Part shown: positions 1 through 5,521 of the stretch, piece by piece
How the letters are laid out: each line of letters opens with the position of its first letter
Position numbering within the stretch: the stretch's first letter is position 1
Source: Bacteroidota bacterium
Lineage (GTDB): Bacteria; Bacteroidota; Bacteroidia; Bacteroidales; VadinHA17
Assembly (NCBI GenBank): GCA_030628785.1
Contig: DAOVQI010000149.1
Coordinates: 1 to 7,663 of the forward strand
DNA length: 7,663 nucleotides
Direction: 5' to 3'
Made by a program: the position numbers and the translations under genes
Notes under the pieces: generated by a model
What the model saw: the letters and a program-made list of their open reading frames with translations, nothing else
Database searches by the model: none
Told to the model about the DNA's origin: nothing

Positions 1-52
1 AAACCACATAAAGCTAGGAGCAAAATAACACACAGTATAATTAGAAATACTA

Positions 53-94
53 TTGATAACGAGGAATACTCTACAAGTATTACCACGTTATCAA
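53..94. repeat. Stem-loop upstream of the ompH pair
   Basis: TTGATAACG (53-61) pairs perfectly with CGTTATCAA (86-94). Inside it AATACT (65-70) pairs with AGTATT (76-81) around the loop CTACA (71-75), with a small internal loop (AGG against ACCA) between the two stems. No T-run follows, so it does not look like an intrinsic terminator. I see no gene in 1-281. The upstream neighbour is outside the window; in related genomes it is often bamA, which is an inference here. The role is unknown: a mobile palindrome or an mRNA end structure are both possible. Confidence 0.5.
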
Positions 95-171
95 CAGTAA
101 ATCATATTAACTATAAAAATAGAACTAAAAGTAATAACAAAAAGGTCAACGTTATTTAGGCATTAACCACG

Positions 172-251
172 TATAACCTATAACATATAACGTATAACAT
201 ATAACCTATAACCTATAACAAAGAGATACCTGCAACATGTAACACGCAACT
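172..251. repeat. Heptamer tandem array (TATAACN, then YGYAACN)
   Basis: Seven consecutive 7-bp units of the form TATAACN occupy 172-220 (last base C, A, G, A, C, C, A). After ten bases (221-230) come three more 7-bp units, TGCAACA, TGTAACA and CGCAACT (231-251). All fit one degenerate consensus, YRNAACN, which also describes arrays near 6612-6625 and 6863-6953. The array ends 30 bp before the ompH-like start, so any promoter for that gene lies in or beside it. Function unknown. Confidence 0.75.
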
Positions 252-281
252 TAGATTAGTATTAATTTAAAAAATTTAGCT

Positions 282-797
282 ATGAAAAAGATAGTAAGCT
301 CAATAATAGTGTTAATCCTTTCAGCAGGATTAGGCCTTGCACAAAAATATGCGTTTGTTGACACTGAATACATATTGAGTAATATTCCTTCTTACAAAGC
401 TGCGCAGGATCAACTTGACCAGTATTCGAAAGAATGGGAGAAGGAAATATCCAATATGTATGCCGAAGTTGAGAAAAAATACCGGGATTACCAATCCGAA
501 CAGGTACTCCTCACCAACGAAATGAAGAGAAAACGTGAGGAAGAAATAATTAACAGGGAGAAAGAAGTAAAGGAACTTCAAAATAAGTACTTTGGCCGTG
601 AAGGAGAATTATTTAAAAAACGGCAGGAACTAATCAAACCTATACAGGACGAAGTGTATAATGCAGTTAAAGAAATTGCAGTTGAAGGGAACTATGCTGT
701 GATTTTCGATACGGCAAGCGGCGTTAGTTTATTGTATACCAATCCAAAATACGACTTGAGTGATGATGTTTTGGAAAAGTTAGGTTATAAGAATTAA
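282..797 (+). CDS. ompH: OmpH/Skp-family periplasmic chaperone (intact copy)
   Basis: This 171-residue protein matches the OmpH/Skp family, periplasmic chaperones that hold unfolded outer-membrane proteins on their way to the BAM complex. A Sec signal peptide is visible: MKK, a hydrophobic core at about residues 4-17, and probable cleavage after LGLA near residue 20. The mature chain opens with the family's QKYAFVDTEYIL strand. A long charged, probably coiled-coil stretch follows at about residues 40-120, rich in K, E, R and Q (the tentacle helices), and then the closing strand NYAVIFDTASGVSLLY. Length is normal for the family. The start is fixed by the signal peptide; no clear Shine-Dalgarno is seen, which is usual for Bacteroidota. 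A second copy of exactly the same length begins 42 bp downstream, and murI lies further on. This synteny supports an envelope-biogenesis role. Confidence 0.9.
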   Translation: MKKIVSSIIVLILSAGLGLAQKYAFVDTEYILSNIPSYKAAQDQLDQYSKEWEKEISNMYAEVEKKYRDYQSEQVLLTNEMKRKREEEIINREKEVKELQNKYFGREGELFKKRQELIKPIQDEVYNAVKEIAVEGNYAVIFDTASGVSLLYTNPKYDLSDDVLEKLGYKN

Positions 798-839
798 TTG
801 TATATTTTTGTAAAAATTTTTATCGAAAATCATTTGAGA

Positions 840-1355
840 ATGAAAAAGTACATGAAAATAGTCCTTGTTACGGCTTTATTGTTAGCTGGTGCTAATGTGT
901 TTGCGCAGAACTATAAATTTGGGCATATTAACACTAATGAATTATTTGCTTTAATGCCTGAGCGGGATAGTGCCCAGCAAATATTACAAAATTTTGCCAA
1001 AGAATTGGAAGACCAACTGGAAACAATGCGGGTAGAACTCAATAATAAATATAATGATTATATAAATGAGCAGGAAAATCTTACTGATCTGATTAAACAG
1101 ACTAAGGAACAGGAGATAAATGATCTTGATTAGAGGATCCGGGGATTTGAGACTACTGCGCAACAAGAACTTCAGAGAAAAGAAGCTGAATTGTTTCAGC
1201 CAATTTATGAGAAAGCTAATAATGCTATTCAGGAAGTAGCAAAAGAAAACAAATTTACATATGTTTTTGACCTGGCTTCGAGGTCCCTTATTTACTTTTC
1301 CGAAGACTCTGAGAATATTCTGCCACTTGTTAAAAAGAAATTAGGAATTGAATAA
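840..1355 (+). pseudogene. Second OmpH/Skp-like gene with in-frame amber at codon 98
   Basis: A paralogue of the preceding gene, encoding a periplasmic OmpH/Skp-type chaperone. ATG at 840 opens a clear signal peptide (MKKYMKIVLVTALLLAG..NVFAQ) and the family start QNYKFGHINTNELF. The frame stops at TAG (1131-1133) after 97 residues. Beyond it the same frame continues without a shift, giving RIRGFETTAQQELQRKEAEL, then QPIYEKANNAIQEV, then FTYVFDLASRSLIYF, and ends at TAA 1353-1355. The full frame is 171 codons plus stop, the same as the neighbour. Family members usually have Gln or a similar residue in the ..DL.QRI..F.. segment, so one C-to-T change (CAG to TAG) is the simplest explanation. 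A truncated product would keep the signal peptide and half the coiled coil but lose the returning helix and last strand. A sequencing error, a recent nonsense mutation or amber suppression are all possible. A TTG in frame at 798 is a poorer start because it would put 14 residues before the signal peptide. Confidence 0.85.
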
Positions 1356-1367
1356 TTGGTTTATATT

Positions 1368-1407
1368 AAAAAAAGGCCATCCCGGGTCCTGGGATGGCCT
1401 TTTTTTT
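1368..1407 (+). terminator. Strong rho-independent terminator after the ompH pair
   Basis: A perfect 16-bp stem: seven A then GGCCATCCC (1368-1383), the loop GGGTCCT (1384-1390), and GGGATGGCC followed by eight T (1391-1407). The nine-pair GC-rich core followed by a U-run is a textbook intrinsic terminator, placed 12 bp after the TAA of the second ompH-like gene. The A-run on the 5' side gives it the same form on the other strand. It implies that murI is transcribed from its own promoter in this genome. Confidence 0.93.
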
Positions 1408-1435
1408 ACCTTCGGGATGATTTCACAAAAAATAA

Positions 1436-1845
1436 GGTTCATCCGGAAGATGCATAGAGAAAAGTGAATTTGACAGAATATACAGGTAAGAGACAAGCCG
1501 TAAGCAAGTTATAAATGTTTACAGTAAGTTTCGTATCTAAAATTAGGCATTTAATGTTAGATAATTACCTTAAAATACCGCGTAGCGGTTAAATTATTGT
1601 AGATAAGAATTATCATAAGAAATCAATTCGCTGTAGGCGATAAATAACTATTAGCGTAGAATTATTTATTATTAATCCCCTACAGGGAATATTTAAAATT
1701 GAGAACTATTTTACTACAATAATAAATGCCCTACGGGCAATTCAGGTTTATAAAACAGATTGGTTTAACCCTGATGTTTGATTAGAAATATAGAAATGTC
1801 GATAATATTATAATATCATAAACCTAAGAAATTACCGGATGAACC
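1436..1845. mobile_element. Non-coding palindromic element with 11-bp terminal inverted repeats
   Basis: GGTTCATCCGG (1436-1446) is matched exactly by its reverse complement CCGGATGAACC (1835-1845). Together they bound about 410 bp of AT-rich non-coding DNA that fills the 1408-1887 gap between the terminator and murI. Inside are several short GC-capped palindromes with a shared GTAG/CTAC core (separate entry) and an 8-bp inverted pair AGGTTTAT (1744-1751) / ATAAACCT (1818-1825). No transposase or other ORF is present and no clear target-site duplication is visible. It resembles a MITE- or REP-type non-autonomous element, but that class is an inference. The A+T-rich flank up to the murI ATG probably holds the murI promoter; TATCTTTA (1871-1878) loosely resembles the Bacteroidota -7 box, but no matching -33 box is seen at the usual distance. 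Confidence 0.5.
1577..1739. repeat. Four short palindromes arranged around one dyad centre
   Basis: Four mini-hairpins sit symmetrically about position 1658: ACCGC-GTA-GCGGT (1577-1589), TCGC-TGTAG-GCGA (1628-1640), TCCC-CTACA-GGGA (1676-1688) and TGCCC-TAC-GGGCA (1727-1739). The two on the left carry GTAG/GTA and the two on the right carry the reverse complement CTAC. Start plus end coordinates of the outer pair (1577+1739) and inner pair (1628+1688) both equal 3316. ATTATTGTAG (1593-1602) and CTACAATAAT (1714-1723) pair on the same centre, as do 1643-1647 with 1669-1673. The stretch can therefore fold as one large imperfect cruciform or as separate small hairpins. Confidence 0.7.
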
Positions 1846-1887
1846 CAAAATATATTATTGTACAAATAAATATCTTTAGATTTTCTT

Positions 1888-2700
1888 ATGCGTTTAAAAA
1901 GAGAACAACCCATTGGGATTTTTGACTCTGGTGTTGGAGGATTAACCGTAGCACATGCCATAAAACAACTCCTGCCCAATGAGGCTTTTATTTATTTTGG
2001 AGATACAGCACATCTGCCCTACGGAGATAAATCTGCAGAGTCAATTCTTCATTATTCAAAAAAAATAACTGAATTTCTGCTGGAGAAAAATTGTAAGGTA
2101 ATCCTGATAGCCTGCAATTCTGCATCAGCGGTTGCGCTTACCTCTTTAAATGCTTACGTAGGGGAAAAAGCAGTATTAATGAATGTTATCGACCCGGTTG
2201 TTGAACACATCCTTCAAAATAAAACATATAAGAAAATTGGAGTGATTGGAACGAAAGCCACGATAAATTCAGGCACCTATGAGGAAAAAATAAAAGAAAA
2301 AAGTCAGGATATTGAAGTAAAATCCCTGGCGACACCATTGCTAGTGCCTATGATTGAAGAAGGATTTGTCTATGATGATATAAGCAATGCGATTATCAGG
2401 GCGTACCTTTCAAAAAAAGAGTTAAAAAATATTCAATCTCTTATCCTGGGATGTACACACTATCCAATCATAAAAAATCAGATCAGCAAGTTTTACAATT
2501 TTGATGTTGAAGTTATTGATTCTGCACGAATTGTTGCGAATGACCTGAAAAGAACACTGATTTCAAAAGACCTGTTGCGTTCAGAAGGAAAAACAACAAA
2601 TCAATTTTTCATATCCGATTACACTCTCTATTTTGAGAAGATTTCCAAAATGTTTTTCGAAGAAACAATCCATTTAACAAAAATGGACCTTTGGAGATAA
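1888..2700 (+). CDS. murI: Glutamate racemase
   Basis: MurI interconverts L- and D-glutamate without a cofactor in the cytoplasm, providing D-Glu for peptidoglycan. The 270-residue length is typical. N-terminal motifs are PIGIFDSGVGGLTV (8-21) and YFGDTAHLPYG (36-46). The first catalytic cysteine is C76 in IACNSAS and the second is C189 in LGCTHYP (187-193), with the conserved H191 beside it. The TPLLVPMIEEG segment (149-159) is also family-typical. Both halves of the active site are intact, so the enzyme should be functional. The ATG at 1888 puts the first motif at the usual distance from the N-terminus. In Bacteroidota murI commonly follows ompH genes; here it is separated from them by a terminator and a palindromic element, so it probably has its own promoter. 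No convincing terminator is seen after it. Confidence 0.96.
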   Translation: MRLKREQPIGIFDSGVGGLTVAHAIKQLLPNEAFIYFGDTAHLPYGDKSAESILHYSKKITEFLLEKNCKVILIACNSASAVALTSLNAYVGEKAVLMNVIDPVVEHILQNKTYKKIGVIGTKATINSGTYEEKIKEKSQDIEVKSLATPLLVPMIEEGFVYDDISNAIIRAYLSKKELKNIQSLILGCTHYPIIKNQISKFYNFDVEVIDSARIVANDLKRTLISKDLLRSEGKTTNQFFISDYTLYFEKISKMFFEETIHLTKMDLWR

Positions 2701-2739
2701 ACAACTTTAACAAATTTGTGCAGCCAAAGAAAAATATTC

Positions 2740-2872
2740 CTCCCGATGGTTATCGGAGAGTAATTTAGCAATTTAAACGACTGCTGTCTGCCAGCTTTTC
2801 CTCTTTCCAGCTAATTACTCGCTCGCACTATCCTTCGCTCAAATCTGCTCGTGAGGTTTTGCTTCGCAAAAC
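2740..2872. repeat. Two small hairpins in the murI-korA gap
   Basis: CTCCCGAT (2740-2747) pairs with ATCGGAG (2752-2758) around GGTT, with one bulged C. It sits 40 bp after the murI stop but has no following T-run, so it is at best a weak 3'-end structure. GTTTTGC-TTC-GCAAAAC (2856-2872) is a perfect 7-bp stem with a 3-nt loop. The sequence between them shows no ORF and no motif I recognise. Confidence 0.4.
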
Positions 2873-2903
2873 GTTCGAAATCAAATATTCGAAATCCGAA
2901 ATT

Positions 2904-2991
2904 CTTACTAACTTACTAACTTACTAACTTACTAACTTACTAACTTACTAACTTACTAACTTACTAACTCACTAACCTACTAACTCACTAA
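2904..2991. repeat. 8-bp tandem array CTTACTAA, 11 copies
   Basis: Eight perfect head-to-tail copies of CTTACTAA (2904-2967) are followed by three with one substitution each: CTCACTAA, CCTACTAA and CTCACTAA (2968-2991). The perfect copies together and the variants at one end suggest recent expansion by slippage from an older degenerate edge. The array is non-coding. Copy number is likely to vary between strains. A 12-bp direct repeat ATACTCCTTACT (3003-3014 and 3024-3035) extends the low-complexity region. Confidence 0.93.
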
Positions 2992-3071
2992 TTTCTAACA
3001 ACATACTCCTTACTACCTACTAAATACTCCTTACTTACTGCTCCATTGTCTCCTTTTCTCCTTCACAGACT

Positions 3072-3097
3072 CTGCCAGGTCCTCTGGACGCTGGCAG
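3072..3097. repeat. Hairpin CTGCCAGGTCC/GGAC-G-CTGGCAG
   Basis: CTGCCAGGTCC (3072-3082) pairs with GGAC (3086-3089) and CTGGCAG (3091-3097) around the loop TCT, with G3090 bulged, giving an 11-bp GC-rich stem. The left arm is part of CAGACTCTGCCAGGT (3066-3080), which reappears on the other strand at 6675-6689 with one change. No T-run adjoins it, so it is not an obvious terminator. It looks like a dispersed palindromic repeat. Confidence 0.6.
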
Positions 3098-3105
3098 GTC
3101 TCTCC

Positions 3106-3137
3106 CAGTCTCCCAATCTCTCAGTCACCCAGTCCAA
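3106..3137. repeat. Degenerate 8-bp array CARTCNNN, 4 copies
   Basis: Four adjacent octamers CAGTCTCC, CAATCTCT, CAGTCACC and CAGTCCAA share CARTC at a fixed 8-bp spacing. The array continues the octamer pattern of 2904-2991 with a different unit. It is non-coding, with no known function. Confidence 0.6.
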
Positions 3138-3142
3138 CACTC

Positions 3143-3231
3143 CATTCTTCCATCATTCCACTATTCCCCTGTAGAAATAGCTCCTACGTCGCATTTCACA
3201 GGGCAGGCATTCTTCCATTCTTCCAATCCCT
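3143..3231. repeat. 8-bp CATTCTTC array split by an inserted hairpin
   Basis: Three octamers (CATTCTTC, CATCATTC, CACTATTC; 3143-3166) and three more (CATTCTTC, CATTCTTC, CAATCCCT; 3208-3231) share one unit type. Between them lies a hairpin: CCCTGTAGAAAT (3167-3178) pairs with ATTTCACAGGG (3193-3203), 11 pairs with one bulged A and a 14-nt loop. The arrangement suggests a palindromic unit sitting inside a single array. I see nothing further between 3232 and 3425 apart from AT-rich unique sequence. Confidence 0.6.
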
Positions 3232-3425
3232 TTCTTATGTTGAGAAATATGTTTTGAAATTGAAGTAACATTCACAGAATTACTTAATTTTGCATTTTCA
3301 GGAATGGCAATTCACTAGCCTGCATTATTACTTACTTGAGCTCGTTTCACTCAGTTCATGCAGATATTCAAAGAATTAATTCTGATATTTTTTTCCAAAT
3401 ACATATGAAAATATTTCGTTTTTAT

Positions 3426-3646
3426 ATGCATTTAACCCGTTGTGCGATTTAAAGTATTAAGTGATCGATTTAGTGGAATTTAGTGATTTTGTGTTTTTGT
3501 GGCATTTTTTTTTAGCCACTAAATCACTAAAGCACAAAATCTCACAAAATTATTTATTTCAGTAAATCAGACAAATACAAAACATTGTAAGATTAATTTG
3601 TTTATCAATACATAAGAAAACTCTAATCGCACAACGCATTATGCAT
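3426..3646. repeat. Inverted-repeat element upstream of korA
   Basis: CGTTGTGCGATT (3438-3449) recurs exactly as its reverse complement AATCGCACAACG (3625-3636), and each arm has an ATGCAT just outside it (3426-3431 and 3641-3646). About 175 bp lie between the arms, including the long octamer hairpin at 3468-3550 (separate entry). No ORF is present. Terminal inverted repeats around non-coding DNA suggest a MITE-like element, but no transposase or target duplication is visible. It ends about 27 bp before the korA ATG, so the korA promoter must be within it or at its right edge. Confidence 0.55.
3468..3550. repeat. Long imperfect hairpin built from octamers
   Basis: Positions 3468-3503 fold on 3515-3550 around an 11-nt loop that contains nine T. 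Of 36 opposed positions, 28 are Watson-Crick, one is G-T and seven are mismatches. The left arm carries TTTAGTGN-like units and the right arm CACTAAAN-like units, so GTG triplets face CAC triplets four times and most mismatches recur about every four positions. Diverged inverted octamer arrays explain the pattern. It could form a cruciform or a stable mRNA leader structure. Confidence 0.7.
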
Positions 3647-3653
3647 TTAAATT

Positions 3654-3667
3654 TTTATCACGATAAA
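3654..3667. promoter_or_regulatory. Palindrome TTTATC-AC-GATAAA before korA
   Basis: A perfect 6-bp inverted repeat with a 2-nt spacer ends five bases before the korA start codon. Its position would let a bound repressor or an RNA hairpin affect korA initiation, but no regulator is known from the sequence and AT-rich palindromes arise easily by chance. No Shine-Dalgarno is evident. Confidence 0.2.
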
Positions 3668-3672
3668 TAATT

Positions 3673-5517
3673 ATGGATACAAAACCAAGATCCATTGAGT
3701 TGGAAGAAGTCTCTATCCGGTTTTCGGGCGATTCAGGAGATGGGATGCAATTAACAGGCACATTATTTTCAAATACTGCTGCTTTATTCGGAAATGATCT
3801 TTCAACCTTCCCTGATTATCCGTCTGAAATTCGTGCTCCCCAGGGAACGGTTGGAGGTGTTTCAGGTTTCCAGGTACATGTGGGACATTCACAGATCAAT
3901 ACACCGGGTGACTACGCTGATGTACTGGTAGCAATGAATCCTGCAGCTTTAAAAGCAAATACAAAATGGATTAAAACCGGTGGAACCATTATTTTAGATA
4001 AAGATAATTTTGATGAAAAAGGGTTTTTAAAGGCAGGATATACCGATAACCCTTTAAAAGCTGAAAAATTAGACAAGTTTAACGTAATTGATGCTCCGAT
4101 AACCTCCTTAACCAAAGAGGCCATTAAAGATCTGGGACTTGATAACAAAAGTGCGGTACGAACAAAAAATATGTTTGCTCTGGGTATGGTTTTCTATTTG
4201 TTTAACCGAACCCTGGACTATACCTTCGACTTTTTTGAGATTAAGTTTAAAAAGAGGCCGCTAATTATAGAGGCAAATAAAAGAGTCTTACAAGCCGGGT
4301 TTAATTATGCTGAAACAATCGAAGCACTGACACCTGTTATAAAAGTTAAACAGGCTGAAATAGAGAAAGGTAAGTACCGCACCCTGAATGGTAATGTTGC
4401 AACTGCCTGGGGTTTACTCGTTGCCTCCGAAAAAGTGGGTAAGGAAATATTTGTTGGCTCTTACCCGATTACCCCGGCTACAGGCATTTTAGAAGAACTT
4501 TCCTTGCGAAAAGACCTCGGAGTAAAGTCTTTCCAGGCAGAAGACGAAATAGCAGGAATTTGTTCTGCTATTGGTGCAAGCTTCACTGGTTCACTTGCGG
4601 TTACAACAACTTCTGGTCCCGGCTTATCCCTTAAATCCGAAGCAATTGGTTTGGCGGTAATGACTGAATTACCTTTGGTCATTGTTAACGTTCAAAGAGG
4701 AGGACCTTCAACCGGTTTGCCAACAAAAACGGAACAGGCAGATCTTTTGCAGGTATTATACGGAAGGAGTGGTGAATGTCCGGTTCCTGTTCTTGCAGCA
4801 AGCACTCCGTCCGATTGCTTTAATTATGCCTATGAAGCAGCCAAAATAGCCCTTGAACACATGACTCCCGTTATACTACTCACGGACGGGTTTTTAGGTA
4901 ATGGATCGGAACCCTGGAAAATACCCAGTATGGCGGATATGCCGGAGATAAATCCACCGTTGATCCCGGAAGGAATTGAAAATTTTCAACCTTACGCCCG
5001 CAATAATAAAACCCTGGTGAGAGGATGGGCTATACCCGGAAAAAAAGGGCTTGAACACCGTGTAGGTGGTCTCGAAAAAGATGCAATTACGGGAAGTGTT
5101 TCACACGATCCGTTAAACCACCAAAAAATGGTTGAAACACGTGAAGGAAAAGTTAACAGGATTGTTAAGGACGTTCCCGACCTTGAAGTTGAAGGGAATG
5201 TTTCAGGTGAGCTTCTGATTATTGGCTGGGGAAGTACGTATGGCCACTTATTAACTGCTTTCAGAGAATTGGAAGCTGAAGGTAAAAAGATAAGCCTGGC
5301 TCATTTTAGATATATCAGACCCTTGCCAAAAAATACAAGAAAAGTGCTGAGCAAGTTTAAAAAGATTGTTGTTTGTGAATTAAACCTGGGACAATTTGCT
5401 AATTATTTAAGAATGAACTTTCAGGAATTTGAATTTAAACAATACAATAAAATACAAGGTCTTCCTTTTACGGTTATTGAATTAAAGGAACACTTCATTA
5501 AACTTTTAGAAGAATAA
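3673..5517 (+). CDS. korA: 2-oxoacid:ferredoxin oxidoreductase, fused gamma/alpha subunit
   Basis: This is the large subunit of a two-subunit 2-oxoacid (probably 2-oxoglutarate):ferredoxin oxidoreductase, which forms acyl-CoA, CO2 and reduced ferredoxin, or runs in reverse for CO2 fixation. Its 614 residues fit the fused form. The gamma domain comes first (about 12-205, starting IRFSGDSGDGM at 15-25, then STFPDYPSEIRAPQG). The pyrimidine-binding alpha domain follows, with YPITP (264-268), the TSGPG turn (313-317) and NVQRGGPSTGLPTK (339-352). The C-terminal domain carries GWGSTYG (518-524) and FRYIRPLP (545-552). No cysteine cluster motif for extra Fe-S centres is seen here; the cluster sits in KorB. 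korB starts 4 bp after the stop, so the two are cotranscribed. Substrate preference cannot be read with certainty; 2-oxoglutarate is the usual assignment for this architecture. Confidence 0.93.
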   Translation: MDTKPRSIELEEVSIRFSGDSGDGMQLTGTLFSNTAALFGNDLSTFPDYPSEIRAPQGTVGGVSGFQVHVGHSQINTPGDYADVLVAMNPAALKANTKWIKTGGTIILDKDNFDEKGFLKAGYTDNPLKAEKLDKFNVIDAPITSLTKEAIKDLGLDNKSAVRTKNMFALGMVFYLFNRTLDYTFDFFEIKFKKRPLIIEANKRVLQAGFNYAETIEALTPVIKVKQAEIEKGKYRTLNGNVATAWGLLVASEKVGKEIFVGSYPITPATGILEELSLRKDLGVKSFQAEDEIAGICSAIGASFTGSLAVTTTSGPGLSLKSEAIGLAVMTELPLVIVNVQRGGPSTGLPTKTEQADLLQVLYGRSGECPVPVLAASTPSDCFNYAYEAAKIALEHMTPVILLTDGFLGNGSEPWKIPSMADMPEINPPLIPEGIENFQPYARNNKTLVRGWAIPGKKGLEHRVGGLEKDAITGSVSHDPLNHQKMVETREGKVNRIVKDVPDLEVEGNVSGELLIIGWGSTYGHLLTAFRELEAEGKKISLAHFRYIRPLPKNTRKVLSKFKKIVVCELNLGQFANYLRMNFQEFEFKQYNKIQGLPFTVIELKEHFIKLLEE

Positions 5518-5521
5518 TAAA

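Noticed and set aside
798..839. TTG start for the second ompH-like gene
   Set aside because: It would add MYIFVKIFIENHLR before a complete signal peptide that starts naturally at ATG 840.
1131..1145. TAGAGGATCC resembles a cloning-vector polylinker, suggesting vector contamination at the amber stop
   Set aside because: The match breaks after GGATCC, the reading frame and family-like protein sequence continue straight through, and no other vector sequence is seen.
2904..2991. CRISPR array
   Set aside because: Units are 8 bp and directly adjacent with no spacers; this is a simple tandem repeat.
3372..3396. AGAATTAATTCT palindrome followed by a T-run as a terminator
   Set aside because: The stem is all A-T apart from one pair at each end, with no loop, and no gene ends nearby; too weak to call.
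3912..4682. Open frames on the - strand inside korA
   Set aside because: They are antisense shadows of a strongly conserved coding region, with low-complexity products and no recognisable family.
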